Shown: positions 11,496 to 22,005 of the stretch, one piece after another | Layout of the letters: the number at the start of each line of letters is the position of its first letter | Numbering within the stretch: the first letter of the stretch is position 1 | DNA from: Muricea muricata | Lineage: Eukaryota; Cnidaria; Anthozoa; Malacalcyonacea; Plexauridae | DNA length: 64,000 bases | Assembly (NCBI GenBank): GCA_963855995.1 | Contig: OY979716.1 | Coordinates: forward strand, 49,671,379 to 49,735,378 | Direction of reading: 5' to 3' | Notes under the pieces: model-generated | Database searches by the model: none | What the model was told of the DNA's origin: nothing | Seen by the model: only the letters and a program-made list of their open reading frames with translations | Made by a program: the position numbers and the translations under genes

Positions 11496-13028
11496 ATGGA
11501 AAGGCCGAGGAATAAAGTTTTTGAGTCTGGGTTGAGCATTAAAAAAACAAGGGGATTCAAAATGGCTATGCTTAATATTGCTAGCCTGCCAAAACATTTC
11601 AAAGAAATAAGTTTAATGCTACGTGATAAAAAAATCGATGTTTTAGCGCTTAATAAAACCCGTCTTGACTCTTCTATTTCTGATGATCTTATTAGCGTTG
11701 ATGGCTATGACTTAATATGCGCCAATCGAAATAGAAATGGGGGAGGTGTTTGCATATATGCAAGGTGCAACATAAATTACTTAAAACGTCTAGATCTGGT
11801 TCCTAATAGCCTTGAAGCTGTTTCATTAGAGATCAAACAAGCAAATAGTCAATCATTTATCATTTCAACTATTTACAGACCACCAAATTCTAAAACTGAA
11901 GACTTTTTAAAAATAGAAAGGCTTGTCCAACTAGCGGATAATGAAAACAAAGAAGTCTATATATTAGGAGATTTAAATATTAATTTGCTTGTACAGAATG
12001 TATGTACTTATAAAAAACTTCAAAAAATAATGGAACTATATCAGTTAACGCAAATAATCAATGATCCAACTCGAATTACTGAATCTACTAGGTCGCTACT
12101 AGATGTATGTATTTACAACATCACCTAAGAAAATTATTTCTTCAGGCGTAATACATCTAGGTATTAGCGATCACAGTCTTATTTATGCAATAAGAAAATC
12201 GAATTATGTTCCTAAAATTGGAGCACGGAATTTAATAGAGTACAGAAATTTCAAATACTTCAACGCCGAAAGTTTTCCAAATTGATGATAAGGAAAATGT
12301 CGATAAAATGTGGGAATGCTGGAAATCCTTATTTGTTCAAGTATTAGATAAACACGCCCCATTAAAAACTAAGAGAGTAAGAAAAGGGGGTAGTGTTCCT
12401 TGAATTAATAAGGATGTCAGAACAAAGTTATTTGAAAGAGATTTTTTAAAGCGCAAAGCGATAAAAACGAATGAACAAAGTCACTGGAATAAGTACAAGT
12501 CTTCTAGAAACTCAGCTAATATTGCCTTGCGTCAAGCAAAAAGAGAATACTATACGACAAAATTTCAAAATCCTAAAACTAATCCAAAACATGCTTGGCA
12601 AACAATTAATGATATTTTAGGACGAAACAAAAATCAAAGTATTATTCATGAAATTAAATATTTGGGAAAATCTGTCACTGCCAATGAAGAGTTAAAAGAG
12701 GTCTTTAATGAATATTTCACAAATATAGGTCCCAAGCTTGCCCAAACAATTGAGCATGACAGTGCTTGTAATTTTGAGGACTTTTTTACCAAACATGAGT
12801 TCGTTAATGAATTTTCTTTTGAAGCTGTAAACGAACTAATGATTTACACGCTTATTATGAAATTACCTGTTTCAAAATCTGTAGGTCTTGACAAAATCTC
12901 TACAAAACTTCTTCAGATTGCAGCTCCCGCTATTACACAACCTTTGACAAAAATTTTCAATAAAGCAATTGATTTAGGTCAGTTTCCTTTAGAATGGAAA
13001 GCTGCACGAGTAACTCCAATTTTTAATT
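11496..13028 (+). pseudogene. Non-LTR retrotransposon fragment (endonuclease + start of RT)
   Basis: LINE of CR1/L2/Jockey-like type. The first 210 codons are an APE-like endonuclease: IASLPKHFKEI, then LALNKTRLD (the family has NETRLD, so the catalytic Glu is Lys here), STIYRPPNS, ILGDLNINLL and, after a frameshift near 12,115, GISDHSLIYA. The frame continues from about 12,286 through a TGA at 12,402-12,404 (where SVPWINKDVR would be expected) into the pre-RT linker AKREYYTTKFQNPK and then the first RT block, SVGLDKISTKLLQ and WKAARVTPIF. It stops there: the catalytic YADD region is absent. The missing part is the 3' end, unlike the usual 5' truncation, and a DDE_Tnp_4 remnant begins just beyond, so a later insertion or deletion probably removed it. 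Confidence 0.8.
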
Positions 13029-13190
13029 AAGCAGAAAAATATCGAAGCCAGATGAAAAGACAGTGGGATATATTGTTTTTAATGAACACAAAATTTAGGA
13101 AATCATGACACAACATATTGCATATAAATATTTTCTATATATGTTGCTGTTGCACTGTTTGTCTATTAAAACATAAATTGTAATTCGATA

Positions 13191-13850
13191 TTAATCTTGC
13201 TCTTTGATAATTGTTGGTTGAAGACTCACCAGAGCTGCACATACAGTTACAACTGAATCAATATAAGGTTTAATTGTCAGTAGAATTGGACTTCTTAAAA
13301 TTCTTAACAGTTTTAGTTTCCTGATCATTCTTTCCACATGCACTCTTGCTCGTGCAATTCGTCGTGTCAATGTTGTGGCTTTAGGTGAAATATTGTTCTT
13401 TGTCATGATTGGTTGAGCCAGTAAGTATACATGGTGAAGGGCTAGAATATCCTGACTTTGTCTGTCATAACAGCATCCCCACTTTGTAAAGCATCCAGAA
13501 ATCCACTTTTCTGAACTATAGATTTGTCACTGATTGACCCAGTATACAACTTGGATATAAAATTGATATGGCAAATAGAAGAAAGGGAAACCAATAGCTT
13601 GAAGGTGTTTCCTGATTTATATCCACTATAGGTTTGACGTTGACTGGATGGCCTTGATGGTTTTTTGATGTAAAATTCAGTACAATCTAAAACTGCTCTA
13701 AGATTTGGGTAAGGCCCAGAGGAGGTTGGACAGCTATCACGTGACTTTCTCGACCAATGAAATCGCGTCATTTTGACATTGTTTTTGCGAAGCTTTTTAG
13801 CACAAAAATTTGCGTAGCGTACTAAAATACTCAAATTTTGAATCTTTTTA
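13191..13850 (-). pseudogene. DDE_Tnp_4 transposase remnant
   Basis: Same broad family as the transposase at 7.6-9.06 kb. First catalytic Asp in AVLDCTEFYIKKP (about 13,690), followed by QTYSGYKSGNTFKLLV and the GSISDKSIV turn; second Asp in DAVMTDK (about 13,460); Glu in RARVHVERMIRKLKLLRIL (about 13,340). Between the second Asp and ILALHHVYLL the frame shifts near 13,445, so the copy is broken. The N-terminal DNA-binding part is degraded or lost beyond 13,834. It abuts the truncated LINE. Confidence 0.75.
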
Positions 13851-14587
13851 TTTAAATTTGATGTGTTATGTACAAGGATTCTGATAGAAGAGTAATTGGA
13901 ATTTCTATATCTGAAATATTTAGTAAGGTAAACGTTAATTTCTGCTTTATTTTTATGATGAAAGTTTGTAGGGTCATTTCAACTTGACGACTTCATTGCG
14001 TTGGTGTTTACAATTTTCAAACTGAAAAATCTCGAATTCCTGTGGTTCGATTTTTGTATTTTTTTCGTTAATTTCAAGACAAATGTATAAATTTCAACTC
14101 CACCAGAAAAGTCCCAAAAAGTCCCCACTCCGCGATATAGATATTTCGCTTTGAATCGACCGCACTCGTTTAGACAATTGCTAAACATGCGCTTTAAAGT
14201 TATGACCGACATTATGCTAAGAAAGATTATTTTGTTGACTAATAGTTGAAGTTAGAAGCGTCATTTTACAGTTAAATGTTACACGAGATGTTAAATTGGT
14301 TTTACAGGAATATGAAAGTTTTTTTTCGTGTTTTATATATATTTCTATTTTGGGTTGCACGGAATGCATCAATAGGGCCCAAAACAAAAACAACCTAAAC
14401 AGAAGAATGATGTACAGTTTCACATGTTCTCAAATCTCATTACTTGTTCTCAAAGATGTGTTTGCACTCATTTTTGGTTTGTTATTTTGCATTTTAGTAC
14501 GTGCCAAAATAATTTATTAAATGTATCTCATATATTTAATAGTAAATGGACAAGATTAGTATATTTTCATTTAAAGGAGTTCAGACA
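13851..14587. other. No gene seen
   Basis: AT-rich sequence with only short, motif-free open frames on both strands. It may include the eroded 5' part of the adjoining transposase. Confidence 0.35.
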
Positions 14588-15006
14588 GCAATGTGGAGTT
14601 GAGAAAGGACTTCTTCCAGAACACCCAAGAGCAGGATCAACTGATGATGTCGAAGGCATTTTTTCTTGTTACATGGACTGTTAGGACCAATTTTTGATGA
14701 AAAGGCCTTTCATGATGTGTTTCCGAAAGTCATCAGTGAATACACCAAAAAATGTAATCCTGACCAGTGACCTGCCATTCTATTATGTACTGGCTCAAAC
14801 GACCACTACAACGATGGTTCATTAGCATGCTTCAACATACCATCAAGCACTGGGGAAGACTGTCTAGATCGTGTTCCTACATCTAGAAGAGCTGATCCTG
14901 AAGTATTCGTTGCTAATCGTGCTTTCATCCCTCAATGTGGTCAATTAAGTGTACGTTCAGCCCATTTCAAACCTGCAGAGAGCCTACCACCACCACCATC
15001 ATCATA
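14588..15006 (+). pseudogene. Transposon gene remnant ending in a proline run
   Basis: The stretch LPEHPRAGSTDDVEGIF near 14,620 and, after a frameshift near 14,680, GPIFDEKAFHDVFPKV to SLPPPPSS at 15,000 read as one protein tail. There is a TGA at about 14,767 in the second segment. The pattern P-R-x-S-T-D-D-V-E, ending in a short proline run, matches a C-terminal region I have seen in repeated cnidarian proteins. I cannot name the family and propose no activity. Confidence 0.5.
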
Positions 15007-16300
15007 AAGTTCCTGAACATTGTACGTATTGTGGTGTGGACACATTTAGCATAGTTGTTGATATTTATTGTTGATATTTATATTCAAAAAAGTGACACAT
15101 CAAATAAGTTTTATTCACATATTCCAATACAGAAATGACTTTACATAACACTATAAAATGGTATATCACACTCATAACTAGCTGTGAGTAAACTGAGTCA
15201 ATGGACTTAGGTGGAAGTTCCTGAAAAACTCAAACTGAAAGGCTTTTTAGTTCAAAGAATTTATCAAACAGAATTTTAGTAGTTTTGCTTTGCTGTAATG
15301 TTCCACAACAAAAGTACATGTACTTCATGTACAATGGTAATAAAGTAGTCTTACCATAACTACCAGATTGTTAGATTGTACTGATTGTTTATAATAGATG
15401 AATTTTTTTGTTCAAAAAATCAAATATCTTCAAGGGGCAGAGGCATGCTCCCTGAGACACCTTGGGATAGCTTGCATATTTAGTACTTGGCTCAGTAGAT
15501 CTCATATCCTAGTTGTGGGTCTGAATAGTTTATTGTATCATAAACTGAAATATGTTACTATATTACATATTATAAAAAATGACATCATTGTTCAAAAGTT
15601 ATATTTAGCACTGACAATGTGTGAATATTAAATATGTTCAATCATGCATACTTTCTAATGCCTGCACGTATCTCACAGAAATGCATATGACAAACATCTT
15701 TAACACATAACCTTTTTTATTATTCTATCCTTAGGGCTTAGGCTATCTTATTTGAAGTCTGATGAATAAAAATTCTAAAAAAATCTAAATAGTTGGCCAT
15801 TGAAAAAATCTAAAAACTAGTTTGCATATTTGGCAATCAAATAAAAATACTAAATAAAAGATGTCTGTCAATACACAAATACTGTTTATTTGTGGATTAG
15901 ATGCTGCAATAGCTCTGAGAATAAGTCAAATTGCTAATGAGTTGACCATAAAATGCATGCAAATAAAAACTTAAATTTCTTGGCCAAAAAAAAGTCAAAT
16001 AAGTGGCAAGTTTTTATGATTTCTCAGAGATATGCCAATATATTAGAGTACTTCACAAAGAATTTATACTAGTACGCAAAGCAATCATCACACACTTTTG
16101 CTTTTTCTTACCACTTCCGGCTCCCACTCACCATGCCTTTTTATCAAGGTTTCAGAATAAAAACCTACTTTAAAGAAGTCCACCCTATACTTAATATGCT
16201 GAATACAAACATCAATAATATCTCCTGTAACCATTAGGGGGTGCAGATATTTGCAAAGTTCTGAGGCAATATAGCCAACATGACACTAACCAGTACCATA
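15007..16300. other. No gene seen
   Basis: About 1.3 kb of AT-rich DNA, with only short open frames lacking domains and no clear repeat structure. Confidence 0.4.
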
Positions 16301-16739
16301 GTCCAAATCAAAGCAATTGCACATGGGTCAAATGGATTCAAAGGCTCTGCCCTCAGGTAAACTTTCACTGATGTATTTTGTTTAAGAGCAAGGTATGCTA
16401 GTTCCAAGAGATGTTGGTAATTTTGTTCATGAGAAGCACTTATGCACTTTTAATAAAAGGTACAGAATGGTTATCTCTTGATCTTCATCAGTGACATCAT
16501 CACTGTTATCATCCAGTTGGGCCAAACAATCAAGCATGTCCCTTTCTACAAAGATATAATTAGATCGTTCTAGTTATTGCTAAAAATAAGATTTCATGAC
16601 TACTCAGTGCAACCAAGTCTCGATATCTAAAATAAGAACATAATTCAGTAATACATATCAATAGCAAACAAATGTATAAAAATAGAAATTCTAACAAATA
16701 TAGAATAATTAAAACTTCTTCCTAAGATTAAACATTCAT

Positions 16740-17860
16740 ACTCTGATTGCTATTAAATTATGCTGTAGAAACAAAATCACAAACATCACACCTTCTAATT
16801 CCTGTTAGAACCAATGACCTCGTCTGAATATTAACGTTTGGGACATCAACAGTATCATCATTTCCTGCAAGTGGTTGTGGAGGATTTCCTCTCTCACGAG
16901 TTTCATCTACAGGTGATAATAAAACCTTATCAGTAGCTAGAAAATTAGGACAATTGCAACTTCCCGCATTAACATCTAGCAAGGGCGTAACACAAATATC
17001 ATCCGTATCTGGGATGACTGCAGCCACTGCACTTGTATTTGCTGACAATATTTGATCCACGTCAAAATCCCACAATATGAGTATTCGCCAGTCTTCTTCA
17101 TATCCTTTATCTTCTTCAACAGGATCTTTGGTATCAAACTCGATATAGAATTTTGCAAACCAAGAATATAACAATTCAGAAATGTACAATCTTTTTAAAA
17201 AAATAAAAAATCCTCCCAAATAGAAAATTCTCATAGCCCACTAACCTTGAAAGGCTCAAATATTGCGCTAGCTTTCACATTGACAGCACAAGAAGATTTC
17301 AGACCGTCCAGTTTTGAAATGAGAGCCTCGGTGTTCGGAATAATCAATAATGCAAATTCTTTACTCGGACGGTTTATCAAGAAAGCAAAAATGACAGTAA
17401 ATGACATGTAATCTTAAAAACGGTAAACTTGGACTTGTAAAAGCCTCGTCATAATAAGGATCACAACGATAAATATATACAATGCTATTTTCTCGAAGTA
17501 TTGTAGCCTGACAGTCCTGTCTTTTGAAAGCTTCCATATTTCTTTGTCGCACAGAGATGTTCGCTTCGCAACAGTCCACGCATGAATGAGACACTGCGTG
17601 GAAAAGCACGCAAATTTCCCATGATGCTTTGCGAGGAGCTGTCCAACCTCCTCTGGGTAAGGCCTGAAAACTTTCGGTCTGCGCAAACCTTCCATTTCGG
17701 ACAGGGTGGAAAAAGGTAAAAGGAATTTCAACTCCTTCGCTAGAAATAGAATCCAGGTTGTAACCAGGGCTCTCACAACTAATTTCCATATCCGTGTTTC
17801 TAGAGGGGGAGGGTGGTTGGGAATTAGCCGAACAATAAAATTTTTAAAGGAATGCATAAT
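16740..17860 (-). CDS. Possible multi-exon gene, function unknown
   Basis: I do not recognise this. A frame starting at an ATG near 17,412 reads MSFTVIFAFLINRPSKEFA and runs through PNTEALISKLDGL to EPFK, where a GTTAGT donor follows near 17,246. Downstream on the same strand a 158-codon open frame (17,234-16,758) contains FYIEFDTKDPVEEDKGYEED and a Ser/Asp/Pro-rich tail. Upstream, two overlapping open frames fill 17,850-17,400, one with an ATG followed by EGLRRPKVFRPYPEEVGQ. A short piece near 16,540-16,430 (ERDMLDCLAQLDDNSDDV) may belong too. Exon order is uncertain, and this could be a decayed transposon gene. Confidence 0.3.
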
Positions 17861-18161
17861 ATCCTCATTATGCCTAATACCACCCCCATGGAAACAGCAT
17901 AAATCTAAGGAAATTTCCTCAGATTGTGAGAACCCTGGTTGTAACTATTCTGCTACATGCTGCTGTAGAAATTCCAAACTGGTTAGCCAGCATTAGCAAA
18001 GTTGGGCTACGCTTAAGTCGGACCAATGTCATCACCATCTGTTCCTTTATGCTGAGGGCTGAGTATGCAGCTTTTTGCTACAAAAAAAATACTGCATTAA
18101 ACAAATTGTAAAAAAATAGTTTAATCTTGTTTGACATTTTTTCTGTCTAATATATCACGCT

Positions 18162-18524
18162 TTAATGTATACGAATATACAGCCATGGTGTACAAACCCG
18201 AACTTGTATTTTCTTCAACCTGGATTTCTTTCGATCGACAGTCCTTTGCGGCCCCTTCCACAACTTTAGCTTTTTCGCCTTTGATTTCAAGTGGCCGTAA
18301 ACCAGTTCAATTGACTCTTTGGTTAAACCTATATAATAATATCGTAGACATATATGAAATGTGATAACAGAGAGAATTTTTAGGCAGTAACTAATATACT
18401 TACCAGTGTAGTGATAGGTATTTTTTGGATCATCCATCAAAGTCATAAATAACTGTCTCCGTAATCTCTTGACATGTTTTGTTGTCTGAATCGGCGAAAA
18501 ACATCTAACAGGAGATGATTTCAT
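18162..18524 (-). pseudogene. N-terminal fragment of a DDE_Tnp_4-type transposase
   Basis: Two small exons joined by a good intron (donor GTAAGT after 18,404, acceptor TATAG before 18,328) give TYHYTGLTKESIELVYGHL followed by KLKLWKGPQRT. This corresponds to the Y-TGL helical segment and W-GP motif preceding the catalytic core in THAP/DDE_Tnp_4 transposases (compare RFYTGLPGYATF near 8.52 kb). No catalytic core follows in this frame, so it is a fragment. Confidence 0.5.
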
Positions 18525-18559
18525 AAAGTCGTCGATATTCAGGTCCTCAGAAAGGCTGT

Positions 18560-19277
18560 TGTTTTTGGCAGTGGTTCATTTACATTTTCCTCGTCTATTC
18601 TTTCTTCGCCCAAACTTGTAAAATGGTAAAATTTTACTGGATCATTGTTCTTATTTCATTTCAAAAGGTGCGGGTACCTAGTGTCGTTTTTACATTTCCC
18701 CAAGCGCATCGTTTAGTTGCAACCATGATTGCTACATATCAGGCTATATTATAGCATGCGTGCTTGCGTTTCCCGTAGTACAAACTTTGCGTTTGTTTAC
18801 ATTTTTGACCACGTGCCAACTACACGTGGTCTCCTACTGTGTAACTGGTGAATTCCTCAAGTTTGACCCTCTTAACCTCAAACGGAAAACACTTGAATGT
18901 CTTGCTTGCCTCAGGGTTACGGTTTTCTTGGTAACCAAGAAGCGTTTTATTGTAAGCAATGCATACCAACTTTTGTTCCTGTGTAAGTTGTGCGCATATA
19001 CTCGCTTGAATGTTCTGGAGTTGTCTATTTCGAATGACATTTTGGCGCGCATTATTCAAATTTGCCTCGTTGACTCTATTTATAATATTAACTATCAGTG
19101 ACGTGTGATGCAATTATTTGTTAATATGTAATTATAAGTTTGGAAAATCAAATTAGCAAATTAATATTTAATTTTAAACAAAGTTCCACTGCACAGATAC
19201 TATTACATATAATTATAGAAAGCATTGAAAACTACTTGTCATCAATTTATTAAAGTTTGATGTAATACTATGGTGGA
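18560..19277. other. No supported gene
   Basis: Overlapping open frames of about 70-110 codons lie on both strands at 18,760-19,113. None has a recognisable motif, and strands and frames compete, so I call none of them. Confidence 0.35.
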
Positions 19278-21245
19278 CTAGCAATTGCATAAAAAGTTAT
19301 AGCAGTTATCTTCATTAAACGTAGGTGGTAAGACGTTGGGCAGGCTTAATACATTGCCAATCAGTCCTTCACAACTATGTACAACAGATGTGGCTCCATT
19401 CATGTCAATTTCTTCCAGTATTGGATAATTTCTATTTTCTTTACTGGGTGCCTGTGGTGGAATGTTGGGGTCTAAGTTTAAACCAATGTTGGACTGATAT
19501 GTTGCTCTCTCTTTTGATTCAGTTCTTGCTTGCTTTGAACACTTGTCCTGGTACAGTTTTCGTCTCTTGATTTTAATTTCAGGTTTTGCCTTGTGATCAT
19601 TGTCTTTTCCTTGTTTCTTATCTAGATTAGAATGATATGTGGAACAGAACTGACCTGGCATGATGCCAAGAGATTCCAAAGTTTTACTTATGTACTGGTG
19701 GCCTTCATTTTTCTGAGCAACACCACATGCAATACGAAAGTCACTGCTCTCACTACCACTGTAATATCGCATTTTGAGAGAGATTAATTTCTTTGGAAAT
19801 TCAAGCATGGTGCAAGTTTGCTCAGAACAACATCAGTGGTGTACTCACTCATTATGCTTTCCAATGCTGACTTCAACTGTCCACCATGTAGATCCTTTCC
19901 ATTTGGCAATTCATGGTGGGTATATCCAAGAGGATCTTCATGAAACCTGCACCACTTTGGATTACATTTTGAGTGGTCTCCAAAAGCATGTGGAATTATG
20001 GCTTTTATTTCCTTTGATAATTGTGATGGATTATTCTTATTTTGATGGATGCAATAGGAAAAGCACTTCTGGAGGTAGTTGATCACTTTTTGGGATAATG
20101 AGGAGGAATCTGGAAATTCAACTCTTTGGCTTAAGTTGTACAATCTAGTACCAAGTGATCTTTTAATGTGAATAATGTCAGAGAATTTGTGAAGTTCATA
20201 GGGAACTTGCTTAACTAATTCAGCTAGTGTTGTGCTATCATCATCTCCAACATAACTTGTATATTTGACCTGGTCTTTTATTGCATCTTTATCAGTTTCC
20301 ATATACTTGGATGACCCCTTGTACTTCAACCGACAATCATGCACTTTTGGAGACTTTCCCTTGCTTTTGCTGTTTTGACAGGTACGACACTTTTTATTTC
20401 TAGTTGCATATGATGACACTTTTTATTTCTAGTTGCATATGATAACACTTTTCCTGAATTTAAACTCATGACTGCTCCATGGCCGGTGGATAAATTAAAT
20501 GCCCGGCATCTTTTCTGCCAGCCCAAGTCATAAGAACAGGTAATGCCAACAAAACCATCAGTGCCTACACTGTTGCCATTTTCTAGTGATAATATTTTTT
20601 CTTGCTCTGTAGCATTTTGGCAACTCAGTTTTGCAACTTTTTCAACAGCTTTTCCAATTTCTCTTTCTCGTCTTTCAAATGTATTTTGACTTGGTGGTGG
20701 CACATTGAGTGTTGATAAAATTTTGCTCAAGTGTGACCCACCAATCCCAGTGTTCAAAGATGCCAAAACTGCTCTAGTGTTGCTGTCAAATGCACAAGGG
20801 CCACGAGTGCCTGTTTTGTGAGTATCAGAGGTATTCACATGATTAATTCTGCCACATTCATCACATGAAATGTGCAGAATACTTGCTAGGCCCATTTTTT
20901 CTTCTCCTTTTATATTAATTAAGGATAATGGACCTAGAAGTATTAATTATTTGTTATTAATTTTTTGTACATATTTTATTTTGCATTTTACAACAGTATG
21001 TATAACATTTTGTGTTTATCAACCAATAGATTGTATATCTGCATATGTAAAAACATTGCTTTCTAAATATTTTCAGACAGAGAGTCTGAAACTAAAAACT
21101 TTTTAGACAGATTTTCTCCATATCACAGTATGATTTGTATACCTTTCTCACATGAAGTGCAAGACTTGAGTTGTTTTCTTATGATGTCCATGTCAATCAG
21201 TCGTGAACCCATTGGTTTTTGTTCGTTGTTGTCCTCTAACTGTAA
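19278..21245 (-). pseudogene. Mutator-like transposase (cnidarian 'Mutator' domain type)
   Basis: A small 5' exon (about 21,243-21,143) encodes GSRLIDMDIIRKQLKSC with a CxxC (SCTSCEK) and ends at a GTATAC donor. The main exon begins near 20,914 with LASILHISCDECGRIN, a second CxxC. Next come the conserved transposase strand GTDGFVGITCSYDLGWQKR and the SGKVLSYATRNKKC motif typical of these Mutator-like proteins, then a long helical part (CSYCIHQNKNNPSQL) with the C/H cluster CNPKWCRFHEDPLG. Two lesions are visible: a 29-bp tandem duplication at 20,386-20,443 that shifts the frame within SYATRNKK, and a second frameshift near 19,800. A basic C-terminal tail ends at 19,278. The protein would act in the nucleus on its own DNA ends; I found no terminal repeats. 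Confidence 0.7.
20386..20443. repeat. 29-bp tandem duplication inside the Mutator-like gene
   Basis: The 29 bases at 20,386-20,414 are repeated exactly at 20,415-20,443. As 29 is not a multiple of three, the duplication throws the transposase out of frame. Confidence 0.9.
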
Positions 21246-21249
21246 CAAG

Positions 21250-22005
21250 TACAGTACTGTCCAGAAATAACCTAACAGTGCGGTTGCGGTGCAGTCGTGG
21301 TTCGGTTGCGGTTAGGCTGCGGTCGACCGATAAAAACCGCAAACGACCGCAAGAAAAAATCACAGGACGAAATCCACACTTTTTCTCACATTTACGCATT
21401 GTGTAAATGTATGAAAGTTACCTATAAATGTGATATGCGCTGTTTAAAGCTATTAAAGGGGGATCCGCACTTTATCTACATTTACCCACGTTTGAAAGGT
21501 GTCTTTAATCATGAAATATCTTTATTCATCTTTCCAGGGAAATTTAAATATTTGTAAAGCCGTACGAAACTTTATCTCTCATTTTACATACATGTTTTAA
21601 AGGTGATTAAAGAGAACATATCTTTACTTCGTCTATTTTCTTGAGTTTATATGTTGTTAAAAGAATAGGAAACTTTAAATCACTTTTTATGAAAGATTAA
21701 AGGCGATTTAAGTTCCGATTGACTTTATTTAAATCTTGTTAGAAATTAAAGATAAGTAAAGGTATGGCAAACTTTCTTATTCTTTAATTAAATTTGTAAT
21801 ATGCACATTAAAGATTATTATATGCCATTTCAATATTTGGGGAATCGTTTAGATGGATATGGAGGGGTAATCGTGGATAGATTAAGTAAATATAATTTCG
21901 GTCGTCGCTTCCTGTTTTGCCTATATTATTTTAAAGGCTGGGTGTGAAATACGAAGATTTGTTTTCGTGGTTTTATCTTTTTTCGTGAATCAAAGAACTT
22001 AGGAA
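21250..22005. other. Non-coding; GC-rich patch and TTAAAG-rich repeats
   Basis: 21,275-21,360 is an unusually GC-rich patch with repeated GCGGTTGCGG words and inverted AACCGC words. 21,440-21,800 repeats TTAAAG/CTTTA words in both orientations. The patch may be the eroded subterminal region of the CACTA element that follows; I found no CACTA end. Confidence 0.4.
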
